Source: Engraulis encrasicolus (lineage: Eukaryota > Chordata > Actinopteri > Clupeiformes > Engraulidae). Taken from it: a DNA stretch of 64,000 nucleotides. Shown piece after piece: positions 1 through 13,370 of the stretch. Position numbers and translations under genes: made by a program. The notes beneath the pieces are model-generated. The model was not told where the DNA came from, made no database searches, and saw only the letters and a program-made list of their open reading frames with translations. Within the stretch, counting starts at the first letter, position 1. Each line of letters begins with the position of its first letter. The stretch spans positions 21,171,781-21,235,780 of the forward strand of contig NC_085865.1 in NCBI RefSeq assembly GCF_034702125.1. Reading direction: 5' to 3'.

Positions 1-409
1 ACCGGCTATTGAACGGCTGTGTGCTCATTAGCGCTATCAATGACTTCTGGATGCTTCTGCACAAAGCCACTTCCACAATAGCAAGCCAGGCAGCCAGGCA
101 GCCAGGCGAAGGGGAACGAGAGGCGAGGGGGGGGGGGGGGGGGGGCTCGCGTGCTGTAATTCTGTACTGTATGTACAGTAGCTGTGGCTGTTGTTTGCAG
201 CTACTGGAAAGCCTAGTCATCAATGAAAACAGTGGGTTCATCTCGCCAATGTATTAAATTGTATTGTTTAAGTTACGTTATCACACAACGCCTCTTCCAT
301 AATAGCAGGATAGCTAGGTGAAGGGGGAGGGGAAGGGGGGGAGACTGTAGTATGTACAGTAGTAGCCTACCTTTGCCTCTTGCGGCCACTGCCACAGTCA
401 TGCTTATCA

Positions 410-636
410 GTGCATCAGTGTTTTCTTTGCTCATGTATTAAATTGCATTGTGCGTTGTATTTTCATTATGTTTAAGTATAGTATGTTGAGGATATTTGTG
501 ACTACGGTAGTTCCTGCAAAGTGCATCAGTGTTTTCTTTGCTCATATATTAAATTGTTTTGTGCACTGCAGTGTATTTTCATTATGTTTAAGTATAGTAT
601 GTTGAGGATATTTGTGACTACGGTAGTTCCTGCAAG
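410..636. repeat. Tandem duplication, two units of about 112 bp
   Basis: Units 410-520 and 521-636 both run from gtgcatcagtgttttctttg through a shared core ending in actacggtagttcctgcaa. They are nearly identical, so the duplication is recent. More diverged relatives of the flanks occur near 185-260 and 685-720. Confidence 0.85.
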
Positions 637-1568
637 GTTTTGAAAAGGTGTATATATGTGTTTTTTGTGAAGATAAGGTGCACAGTGGTTGTGTGCAACA
701 ACTGGAAAGCCCAGTCATGCATAGTGAAAAAACATTGGGATTACATTAGGAAATTAGTTGCATTCATATTATTTGAGTTGACAAACTTTCTTTGACTCTG
801 CCTTTGTAAAAAGTCACTGTCTTTTATTATAGGCCTATAAAAACTATAAGATGATCAATGCTTCTCATAATACTTAGAAATGTTGGGTACAGTATTTTTT
901 TGTTGAAAGAGGCATTATTTTTAAACTGAGATTTTTCTCATCAAGACTGTGTGTGTGTGTGCGTGCGTGCGTGTGTGCGTATTTGTGTGCTATAACTTAG
1001 TGTCTGTTTGCAGAAGGCCCAGACATGCCTGTCAGTGGGAAAAAATATACATTATACTGTCTTAATGTGTCATATTTATTTTTGATTTACGACCAGCTCT
1101 CTGAATGTTTCATTGTCCTTAATCCAGCTATTCGTCATGCCTTGACCCAGATGTGCTGTATGTCAGTGCTTTCATAGCCAGGGTTGCCAAGTTTGTGCGG
1201 TTTCCTGACCATATGTGGGTAAAAAAAGACATTGAAGGTGTTTTTTTCCATATAAGACCATTAGAAATCAATAACATTTATTTCAAATTGTGGCAGGATT
1301 TTGTGCCTGTTTTTAAGCTTGCATCGAGCATATTAGGCTGGAAATGTCCTGTAACATCTGGCAACCCTTATCATTGCATGTCAGTTCATATGCATGGGGG
1401 AAGTTGGTGTGACAATAAAAAATTAGGATGAAATGCGAAGGAGGTGGAACTGTATGCTGGGATAATGCCTGTCAGATTTTATATTGTCTTCACTTGTGAA
1501 GATGTGATGTGTGACTGACAACCTTCAATTACTCAGGCATTGCTCTTTTGTTGCTGAGTGCTTGAATG

Positions 1569-1903
<335 letters not shown>

Positions 1904-2805
1904 CTTTGACTTTGTGACATGCTTTCTCTGAGCCTTTGTGTTGTGTTGCTGGACAGCTACATTTTTACTGTCAGGTGAATGTCAATTCAAGAAAGAGAGG
2001 CTGGACGGAGCACATTTTTGCCTGGAGTAAACTAAAAGCATCTGCCTGCAGGTTCAATAAAAGCTCTAAAGATCATTGCCAAGGCCCAGGCATTAGGTGA
2101 ACTGCATAGTATCCCAAACCTTACCTTGTCACATTTCGTAGGATGTGTTTTCAGTTTCAGTTCAGTGTAATTTGGAAGGATTGGACTTTCTGAAAAATGT
2201 AAATGATACATAGTAAAAAGCCTGAGTCACTTACAGTACAGTACAATGCGTGTTCATGTTTAACATTTTTATGTGTGATGCAAATTCATGAGTCAGATCA
2301 TGGTATGTTAACATGGGAAGCATAGTAGACATAACAGACATTTTTTCTTCTAATTAGACCGCAAGCAATAGCAGTTGAAAATGAATAGAAAAAGAATAGT
2401 ACTCAGGTGTGTTGGCACTCGGAGAGACGGATGTTGATGACTTCACAGGAATAGCTTGAATGTGGAAATATCTCATTGTGTTTTTCCAACCATGTAGTTC
2501 ATCCACATTCCACGTGGCTCAGCGTGACTGTAGGCACGAGCCGCAGAGACACTCTGAGGACGCTGCAGGGATTGGTCACAGTAAAACGCTTTGACTGCTG
2601 AGAAGGTAGAACTGTGGGAGTTAGCAGGTTACTTTAAGCTTTGTGCAGTGGAGAGGAGACATGCCCAGGTAATTAAACTATCATGTTGGCCTTTTGTCTG
2701 TCTGCCATGCTAATGTAGACAGTAGCCAGGGCCGCTTATTGCAAAGTATTGAGTGTTGAAGTGTCCCGCCAGATAAGGTAAACACTGGCTGTCATCTGGG
2801 GGCTG

Positions 2806-3112
<307 letters not shown>

Positions 3113-3925
3113 GTTGGCCTGTTGAATAGTGAATGTGTGTTGGGGCTATTTATTGAATAGTCCAGAATTTTCATGAGCAAGAGAATGCATGCTGCCTGTT
3201 TGAAAACAGTAGACTTCACTCTGTAGTGTAAAATGTGTAAACATTTGGTGTGATTCCATTATAACACTGCTCTAAGTTGGTGGACCACTTCGCTCCACAA
3301 TGCTCCCTTCGTTACACATCAACAGGACTGGTATGCAGTGGTATCACTTGTTCGTGATCTTGCACTTTACTACTGCATGAGTTTAACTTACTTCACTGTG
3401 TATGGCGTTTCCCATTTTTTTTCCATTTCTGAATTCCTAGAGGAAGATCAATAATTAACAACACATTAAATAACCAAACAAAGGCAGGGGTGCCTGAATG
3501 GTTGAGTGTTTTAAGTTAGTGAGCAACTGTGCTTCTTGTGTTTGACAGTAAAGCAGAGACTAAGAGATTGTAGGTGTTTGTATTCAGATGGGAAATGACT
3601 TCTACTATGTAGTGTGTGTGGTTACAGCTTGCACAAAAGAGTCTTCGTTGTATATTAGGACTAGCTCTAGTCTTTCAACATCTATGAGTTCTGAGAAAGG
3701 ATATGATTTTCTAATTGACAAATTTGTCTATTTTCAAAAGATGTGGAGAACGATTGGTTGTCGTCTCCAATTCAGCTTTCAGCACATTCCACATGAACTG
3801 TGATGTAATGTTGTTATTGTCAACATTTCTGGTAAGTGTGGGGCACTGACATCAAGAAGGAAAAAAACGAACAGCATGCACGCATGGACCATGTCATCAT
3901 TTGCAATATGGTTACTTATGTTAAG

Positions 3926-4326
3926 TAGGGCTGTGTTCAAAAGATCGATCCGCGATCCGATATTGATTCACGTTCGAAAAATACGATATCGATCCAAAAC
4001 TTTGTGAATCGATCTTTTGCGGAGGACCATCCCTATATTCTCAACCGCGTCGGGTAGCTCTCTTCAACATACACACTCATGCACAAATACACACGGGGCT
4101 TTTCCTGGCAGTAGTAGATCCCATTTCCCATATGTTTTTATAGGCATTTTACAGTACATGTTGACATTTCATAGGATTCTATGCATAAATGGGTTTAAGT
4201 GACAATCGAACAATACAATAGATCGATATTGAATCAAATCGGATTGAATCGTGGATCGAATCGAATCGTGGCCCTCTGGATCGAAATCGAATCGATCCAG
4301 GAAATTTGGATCGATTCCCAGCCCTA
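3926..4326. mobile_element. hAT-type non-autonomous transposon, 401 bp
   Basis: Ends are tagggctg and cagcccta (inverted), bordered by a perfect 8-bp duplication atgttaag at 3918-3925 and 4327-4334. The subterminal regions are rich in gatcgat/gaatcgat motifs in both orientations. No transposase frame. 8-bp duplications are typical of the hAT superfamily. Confidence 0.88.
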
Positions 4327-5009
4327 ATGTTAAGTGATGCAATGGCAAGGAGCCACACATGTATTTGCACCTCTATGATTCAATAAACGTCACCTTATAT
4401 ACACCTTTTTTCATTGCACATACAGTATATTATAGGTGAAGTCTGAGGAAAGAGTTAAAACGGGGCTGAGCAGTGCAAACTGGAGTAAACAAGAGACAAG
4501 TAGCTGTGTAAGGGACAGTTTGGTTATTTTGGCTCGAATCAGTGTGATAAGAGCCGCATACCAAGCCCCATGAGATTGATTGTCTTTCTAAATGTCTGCT
4601 CAGAAACGGGCCGTGTAAGCTAAAACTGTCTTGTTGTTGGTAAGGTAACGACGGTAACAAAGCGATATCAGGTGTTATCAGTTATTCACCAACTGAAAAT
4701 GTAGTTGTACTGTATGACCAAATGCACAAAGTTAATGGCACTCACCAGCTAATGTTAATGTCTTTTCTGGACTGTCGTATATTTGTGTTATAGTAACTGT
4801 TAGTAGTTAGTAGTAGTAACTGTTTGTAGTTATTGTCACTGTTGCATTCAGTTGTTAGATGGCCAGGTAACATGATCAATTTAAGTCTACTCAATTGAAC
4901 TCAACTGCTCTGGACAAGTCCCACCACAAATCCTCAGATCTTTCCTGATGCAACTCTACAGAGGCTCGCAATACAAATTCATTTAAAAAAGAAAACGGGC
5001 ATTTTCTTT

Positions 5010-5158
5010 ATTTAGATGGGACCGTATGAGATAAGGAAGTGAGTGAGTGAGTTGGAGAGAGAGATGGGGGGAGGATCGGCAAATGACCCGGGCCGGAATC
5101 AAACCCGGGTCACCGGCGTAGTAATCCAGTGCCTTACCATTAGGCCACGGCAGGGTCC
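5010..5158 (-). mobile_element. tRNA-derived SINE (family A)
   Basis: Read on the - strand: ggcctaatggtaaggcac (A-box region) and ggtttgattccggcc (B box at 5095-5105) followed by cgggtcatttgccgatcc. The same body occurs at 28433-28610 (+). Confidence 0.8.
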
Positions 5159-5994
5159 TCCTATCATTTTAAATGATCATGCATAGTACTGCTGCCAGGT
5201 AGGTACAGTAAGAGACATTACGTTATGTATGATATTATGTACTATAGACCTATTTAGATACATTGTTTACCTTGCCTTTTGGGGTGATCCAAGTTATTTT
5301 TTAAAGGGTTAGTCAAGTGGAAGATTTCTGTTTCTCACATATTTGGCTGAGTACTGTACTGTGTTGTTGACTGTAAAGGAGGCTGTTTTTACGTTCACTC
5401 GTTGGCTAAAAAGATGTGTGAGTGTGTGTGAGAAAGTGTGTGTCTCCAATGGGGATTACCTTCCTGTCCTTGTTATCTTTGCTAGCCTTGTGATAGGCCT
5501 CCATAAGGGTGGCTCGACTAAGTGCTTTTCCAAAGCAGCACTCATTCCCCTTCAGTTCATCAGCTCACATGAAAGCAAAACCTTCCCTATATCTTTTTCA
5601 TTATCCAATAACAACTTGTTGTTGTGCATCGTCGGCATCCATCTCCCTGCCTTCTCCAATCGATGACTTATTACCATTGTGTAACCCGAGTCGTAAATCA
5701 CCCAGGCCCTTATTTGACACACGCCAGGCTCCCGCTATCACTTAAAACCAAAACAGGAAGTATCCGAAGCGGCCTACTTCCTCTCCGTAATTTTATCAGG
5801 AGCTGCCGGGGCTCATTTTCTCGCTGTGAGCTCGTGCTGCTGTGTGTGCATTAAGGGGCGCTCTGGCTCTCCGTTTCGAAAAATACACTTGACGTGACTC
5901 ATCGACAACAGAGGCAAGCAAGCGAGCCTCCCACTTGATGCGTCAGAGAATGTTTGGAAGTTCTGTCCTCAAGGGGGCGTAATGTGGTGGCCAT

Positions 5995-6131
5995 TATAGC
6001 TGTGCATGATGTCCACTGACGCCCCCACTCATATATGCTATGTAATGAGGACCCAAGTCTCTCTCCCCCCCCCCCCGCATCTCCCTTGGCCCAGGACAAC
6101 TGACCCCTTTTATCCCACTCCTGTCAGCTTC
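5995..6131 (-). mobile_element. GGGCCC-type dispersed repeat, copy 1
   Basis: Contains atgtaatgaggacccaagtc, a poly-C run and ggcccaggacaactgacccc. It shares this layout with the copies at 6376, 18841, 20941 (reverse) and 51634. Family unknown to me. Confidence 0.65.
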
Positions 6132-6375
6132 CCTGTTGTGCATTACGGATGAGGCAATGATGGGCCAGGCCACTGATAAGACAACAACAGCAACAACAAG
6201 GACAGTGGACAAAGAGTGTCACTGTTATGGCAAAGCGGGTGACTTTACAGCACGTGAGTCGACCGACGGGTCACAGTTCGAAAATACCCCAGCTCTACTG
6301 TGATAAATGGTAGTTACTCACCACTGCCTGACGAACCCACCGCAAGCCTCTTTGTCATGCCATGCAAAGCAGATA

Positions 6376-6521
6376 CAGTCAGGGCCTCAAACAGGGCCCG
6401 GGGCAGTCATCTGAAAGCCCCCCACCCCTCCTCTTCCTCAATGCATACAATGTAATGGGGGCCTATTTCTACCTCCCCATCTACCTGGGCCCGGGACAAT
6501 GGGCCCCTTTGCCACGCCATG
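6376..6521 (-). mobile_element. GGGCCC-type dispersed repeat, copy 2
   Basis: Contains gcagtcatctgaaag, a C-rich run, tacaatgtaatgggggccta and gggcccgggacaatgggccc. Same orientation as copy 1 and only about 245 bp away. Confidence 0.65.
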
Positions 6522-6727
6522 TCACCTCCCTTGGATACAGTATATGCATCTATCATGGTTAAAGCCTTGTGTTTGGCCTACATCGTCACCATTAAAGCCC
6601 ACAGCTGCCTTATTCTCTGACGGCTCTCAGTGTCACTTAGTCACCACATTCATCTGCTTCAGCAGCACATGGCATTGAGACACATCTTAATCAGCTGAGT
6701 GAAACAAATACTGTAGTGCCAACACAC

Positions 6728-6954
<227 letters not shown>

Positions 6955-8690
6955 GTTTTGTGTGTTGTATTGATTGCCTGGGGAGGAAGTTCTTATTGCT
7001 AATGCATACACGTTGCTTTTTATGGAAGTTAGCTAGGGCTTGGGTGGAGTGATGGAGAGGGAGAGACCCAGGAGGGGAGACTAAAGGGAGATGCAGAGAG
7101 AGTGAGATGATGAGGGAGAGGTGGAGTGAGTGAGTGAGAGAGAGAGTGATAGAGAGAGAAGATGAAGTAGAGACGAAGAGAGAGAGAGGTAGAGACGGAG
7201 AGAGAGAGAGAGAGAGGGGGCGATGGAGGAGATGCGGAAAGAGGGAAGGAAAGAAAAGAAAGAGAGATGGCCCTGGCGTAATTGCGGCAGCCTCAAATGC
7301 AGATGAGTGGGGATGGCCTCTGGCCTGTCGGCTGGCCGCAGGCTAAAAATAGCAGCCCTGCGTGGGACCTGTGACCAGAGCATTGTAGCGGACAAGTGGT
7401 CACTCGACAAGGAACCTTTTGTTTATGTCTGGAGAAGGGGGATATGGGATGAAGGTGGGATGCCCAATGACTCACATTCGCCACAAATCCCACACAGAAG
7501 GAGCCTCAAGATTGTTAAGATGGTTGGGTGTTAATATCGGTGTGTAGTTTAAAAAAAATACAATTGTACTTGTACTTGTACGTGCTGCAATTTTTTTGTG
7601 TATGGGTGTGGGTCGGGTCATTTGGTTTATACAGTGTTCCATTGTGTCCTCTCTGGGAGCGGGATTTTTTTTTTGGTGTGCTGAAATGCCAGATGTCTTC
7701 TCCTGTTCAGTCTCGTTGAGTAATTGGGTGCAATATGCTTTCTGACACACTTAACTTTCTTTCCTGCCTGTCTCAAGTCTCACGGGCAAATTTCAGTTTT
7801 GGAAGGACACACACACACACAGAAAGAAAAAAGCCCTCTCTCAATCTCAATGCAGCTGAGTCAACATTTTTCAGGATGAGCTACGGTCAGCAGTCTGGCA
7901 CCCAGCCTTCTCCCTCTCAACCGCCACTCATGCATATGCCCATTTTAATCAATAGCAAAATGGAAAATGTTTTAGTCGATTGACTTAGAGTGGCCTGTTG
8001 GCATGGTTTGCCCAGGCAGGGCATATTTTCTGAAGGACACATCCAGTTTTTTGTGTTTTTTTTTCTCCAATGCCACATGTCAAATGTCTACAGAGTCCAG
8101 AAAAAGTCATGTTGGCAAATATTTTAATACCTCACTTTTGTGTTCTCTTACAATAATAGGGAACACATATGGGGTACTAAAAATCTTTACCAATATGTCT
8201 CTATGGATGATGCCAGAGGATGTACGATCAATAAGGTACTATGTTGTGTGCAAACTCTCCAAAACCAATTGACCAACTGACCGATTGACTGACCAACAAC
8301 TGTGTAAGTTGCTGCACATGACTAAAAAAAACCCTTATTATTATTATTCTTAAAAGTCACTGCCTTGGCCCCCACCAGAGCGTTCGGAGGTGTTTGCATT
8401 CTTGGAGGAATTAGGTCATGATTTGGAGCGGTCCCTCTAGATTCTGCTCGTATTACAGCGGCCAGCTTCGCCTTCTCCAAGCCCCGTACACATACACATG
8501 TTTCCAGTTTAGCTGCCACCACCACTGACCTACATATGTTTGCTTCATGGGCCTGGAACGCCATCCAGGCAGGCAGGCAGGCAGGCAGCCTTTTGCCTTG
8601 CCAAGACCCCCAAAACATAACTCGCACTCACCACCCCCAGGAAGAGAAACATCACTAGTCACTTGTCTCATGGGTTTTACCCCCCACCAC

Positions 8691-8809
<119 letters not shown>

Positions 8810-10140
8810 CAGTCACGCTTACTTTTTCTGCTTTCTTACATTCTGATTGCCATCTCCTGGGTTATTTTGTGTGGGGATCTGTGGCCAAATCCATCATACA
8901 CATGCCAAAAGCAAGTCTGTTTCCAATTTCAGACAAAAGCCCTGTTGCGCTCTGTGTGTACTGACTCGTTTCTTTCAAGAATAAATCACAGTCCTGCCAA
9001 ATATTAAAGGGTCATGTTTTTTGGGGGGAATGAGGACAGAGGTGTGTGCAGTAAGAATTGTGATATCTACCCTGCTCCAAAACCCAGGAGTGAAATAATT
9101 TAGCATAATGCAGCGCTGTTGCTTACATTACCAAAGCGGTGTTGCCAAACTGGATTTTGTTTTCACGTTTGTGTTTATGAGGAACCTGCATGTGGTTTTA
9201 GGTTTTGATGTGAGGGTTAGATGAGGTGATTGTTTGGATAGCAGTAGAAGGAGGAAGGGAGAAAGAAAATAGGAGAAAGGGAGGGAGAGAGAGAGGGGGG
9301 GTGAGAGAGAAAGAAAGAAAAAGAGAGAAGTGAGTGAGCAGTGAGGTGAATGTTTTTGGTGATTAAGGCACATCTGGTTCGAGTTTTCCCAAATTAGTCT
9401 CCCTTTTCAGAGCGGTCGGCCCCCCTCCAGCACCTTTTTACCCCCACGAAGCAAGCTCATGAGGGGTCCAGCATGCGCAAGAGATGGAGAGATAGAGAAA
9501 AAGAGAGAGAAAGGGATGTAGAGAAACGTGAGGATGTAGAGCAACAGAGACAATGAATGTTATATCAAGGTCGGCTGGTTAAAGACAGAAATAGGAAATG
9601 TACGGTGAAGGATGAAAGACAAAGAGGCTGGAAAGGACAAATGAGGAGAGGGGGATAGAGAGAGAGAAAGAGAGAAATAGAATCATGATGAGGGGAGTGA
9701 GAGAGGGTATAGCAGAGGGGCAGGGAGGGAAAAGAGAAACAGATGAGGGAGAGCAGATGGGAGGAGGGAGAGAGAGAGTGCTGGACATTTGCCTTGCGCT
9801 GCATGTGCTGTGTGTGCGTGTGTGTGTGTGTGAGTGCATGTGTGAGTGTGCATGGTAGTGTGTACAAGAGAGAAGCTTGTGTTGCCTCCTGCGGCGAGGG
9901 GTGTGTGTGTGTGTGTATGTGTGTGTGTGTGGTGAGGGCTGTGTGGCTGTGTGGTAGAGGTATGTGGGAGGAGAGATGAGATGAGATGAGTCTGGGTTTC
10001 CACACACGGCTCTTGAGCTGGCCAGAGGATATCCTGAGATTTGGGGGGCAGTCAGCCTCTGCTCTCTTTCTCCCTCTCTCTCTCCCTCTCTCTCTCCATC
10101 TCCATCTCTCTCTATCCCCCTCTTTCTCTCTCCCTCTCTC

Positions 10141-10254
10141 GCGGACTTTGTTTATACTGTGGGCACCTCTTGGAGATCTCGACAGAGACGGAGCATAGGC
10201 GCTGTTGGCCTTTCCTTTCCTCGCTGCTTCCCGGACGAATGAAGTGTTGAAAGG
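10141..10254 (+). other. Possible non-coding first exon (alternative start) of arhgap28
   Basis: After a pyrimidine-rich stretch, a moderately GC-rich segment ends in a donor-like aaag/gtaatc at 10254-10255. It carries only a three-codon frame (ATG AAG TGT TGA). It could be a 5' UTR exon of a downstream-starting isoform. This rests only on composition and the donor-like site. Confidence 0.18.
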
Positions 10255-10826
10255 TAATCCAGGCTTTTCTTATTATTCAGCTTCACACAAACTAGTGAGA
10301 GTGTCTGCAGCGAGCTATGCAGTGAGGCTGAGGACCAAGGGCTGAGCAAGGCGGTATCAGTTTCACTTCAGCAGCCTGATGGAGAGAGCCTGCAATGAGT
10401 TTATCTCAATGGACATGCTCGCCACTTTTCTTTGTTATGGAAAGTATTGAGTAAGTGGTGCACACTTGGAGCGATTGATCTTTCTATGAATCGCGTTTTT
10501 CCCCATTGATGGGGAAATGGAGTACTTCTTTTCATGAATCTGCTGGTTTTGGGCATCGTAGTAGAATGAGCATGTCAGTGAATGCTTTTTATTAGTTGTC
10601 GTCTATTGTGTGAGGCACCATATTTTCTGTTCTGCAAGACCTCCAAATGCTTTGTGTGTATGAATTCCGAAATGTGCTTGCGTAAAAGCTTGTCATTTAC
10701 AGTGTTCATGTGCAGTGCTCTGTTTTTATGCTGATGAAAGCACTTGGTCCAGTGAACTGTATATTTTCTGTTCTGCAATGACTCACAGGAAGCTTGGCTT
10801 CAAAGCAAGTGCATAGCACCAGAGTG

Positions 10827-10834
10827 TGGTCATT

Positions 10835-10898
<64 letters not shown>

Positions 10899-10975
10899 TC
10901 GCTCTTTCTTTCTTTCGCTCTTTCTTTCGCTCTTTCTTTCGCTCTTTCGCTCTTTCACGCTTTCTTTCTTTCAAT
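10827..10975. repeat. (CTTT)n microsatellite with CGCTCTTT variants
   Basis: Pure ctttctttc passes into ctttcgctctttc units around 10899-10960. Confidence 0.92.
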
Positions 10976-11308
10976 TTTTCTTTCTTTTACTCTTCTCTTT
11001 CTCTTTCTTCTCTCTCATTAGCTCTTTCTTTCTCCCTCTCTCTATTCTCTCTGTCTTCCCCCCTCCTTCTCTCCTCTTTCTCCTCTGTCCCCTCTCCCTT
11101 TCTCTCTGCCTGCTCTTATGTGCTGATTCTTAAAATAAGCACAAATGTCTTTTTCTCTCAAAGGACCATTTATCATTGCGCCCTAGCCTACAAAGACTCA
11201 GAAAGTGTGTCATATGCACAAGTTTCTGTGTACAGACGATAAGCTCTCTCTGTCCTTACTGCCTTACTGCTTTCCTTCAAGGGCTATTGGTTATTAAGTA
11301 AGTCATGC

Positions 11309-11413
<105 letters not shown>

Positions 11414-11812
11414 TTATTTTATCAGTTATGAGTCACAATTTTAGTGCACCCAGGTATATCTCCTCATACCACACGTGTGTCCATGTGTGTGTAACTTTCT
11501 GTAATGCAAACCACCCGGGGTGATTAAAACAAAAGGAATCGGTGCGACTGTGCCCTCCCCCTTTTTCTTCAGTGACGTGTGGCTATATTTGGTTTCTGCT
11601 CACATTACCTGTGTGTTCATTCGAAAGAAGGACGGGCATGTGGAAGCATGCTCACAAGATTTGTTGTTTGTGTGTTATTATTTTCTTGTTAAACACAAAC
11701 TTTTCTCGTTAAACAATTGATTCAAGTCCTGTTGGAAGGTACTTATTTTGGCTGGATTTTGACTGTTGGATAGTTTCCCACCTAGACGCCTGAATGAAAC
11801 CACTTGTGGGGT

Positions 11813-11980
<168 letters not shown>

Positions 11981-12265
11981 GTGTATGGGTGCGTTGTATG
12001 CGGAGGCAGTTCTTCTGCTTGTGGCCCCTTGCCTATTGGGCGTGTGTGCGTGTATGAAGGTGGGGGGGGCCCTTGTGGCCCTTAGCTTACAGCTGCAGTG
12101 TAGCTGAGGTGCTCTTTGTCTTTGCGGGTCTCTTTTAGGATATCTGACTGTCATTATGGTGCGCAGAGGGGTCAGACAACACCGCTGATGTTGATTAGAT
12201 TAGGACTGCTTTTGCCCACATACACAGACTGCTTGGGGGTGTATTCTGCTTGTGACCCCTTGCCT

Positions 12266-12267
<2 letters not shown>

Positions 12268-12312
<45 letters not shown>

Positions 12313-12411
12313 CCATGGGTATTAGAAACAGGATGTGAGGTCATCACACAGAACTGGTTTCGCTCATCCTGGCATTCTAAGATAAGATACAGTGTGTGTG
12401 GGTGTTGTTGC

Positions 12412-12467
<56 letters not shown>
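12268..12467. repeat. Two (GT)n arrays
   Basis: GT arrays at about 12268-12310 and 12415-12467 separated by about 100 bp of unique sequence. Confidence 0.9.
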
Positions 12468-12472
<5 letters not shown>

Positions 12473-12612
12473 GAGAGAGAGAAGGAATAAGAGCGAGAGA
12501 GAAGGAAGAAGGGAAAAGATGTGTGCACCAAGACGGCCCTATAAACGACTGCGCTGTTTAAACTGTCTCGTCAGCTGACAGGCTGTTTCAGTATCACGGC
12601 AAACAGTTGACT

Positions 12613-12996
12613 ATCAAATGTTTGTTTTGTCAGACAAATATGGTATCACATAATCATAATCCGCCTTCACAAATGCACCTGGTCTTCCAGATAATTGTCT
12701 TGTCTTGTCATGTATTGTTTGATATTGAGGAATATGTCAACAGTGTCCGTTTCAATCCTATTTCTCGTTCTAAGGAATGGTAGGTACACAGTAATTCACG
12801 AGAACGTAGCGGTTGGGAGAAGCACACCATCCACTGTTTGCTTTGTCAGACAAGTAGGATATTAAACAGCACATGTAATCATAATCCACCTTCATCAAAG
12901 CGCCTCTATAACTGAGAAGTGTGCACATGTTTGTTTTCATGGAACATGTCAACAGTTCCCAGTTTAAATCATGTTGCATATTCTGAGGAAAGGTAT
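12613..12996. repeat. Diverged tandem duplication of about 170 bp
   Basis: 12613-12784 and 12828-12996 share colinear blocks: gtttgttttgtcagacaa/gtttgctttgtcagacaa, aatcataatccgcc/aatcataatccacc, and atgtcaacagt. Older than the 410-636 duplication. Confidence 0.75.
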
Positions 12997-13312
12997 AAGG
13001 AAATGCAAGGGAAAAAACAATATTGCGTGAGGACCTGGATGTGTGGAGGAGTGCGTTTCTCTCGTGCCTCCCCTGCCCGTCTCTCTTCCCTCCTCTTCTC
13101 TTGCCTGCCACACTTTATCTTTTCGGAGCCTGGCTGGGCTGGCAGAGTCTCTCCATGCTCTCCCTGGGGGACAAGAGGCCATTAAAACAAAGTTCCGCTC
13201 TTAACACAATCCTCTCCTCCCAGAATGCATCGGGCCTAATCAATAACATCCCCTTAAGTGACGAGGGCCTTCGTTCTTCGCTTCCTGGCACTGAGACAGA
13301 GTAACGCTATAG

Positions 13313-13314
<2 letters not shown>

Positions 13315-13368
<54 letters not shown>
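13315..13368. repeat. (CT)n microsatellite
   Basis: About 50 bp of CT dinucleotides. Confidence 0.9.

Positions 13369-13370
<2 letters not shown>

Noticed and set aside
5095..5150. A functional tRNA gene on the - strand
   Set aside because: A and B boxes are present, but the cloverleaf is incomplete and the downstream body matches a second copy at 28433-28610, so it is a SINE. The tRNA-like parts near 19449, 41650, 43628 and 53264 were treated the same way.
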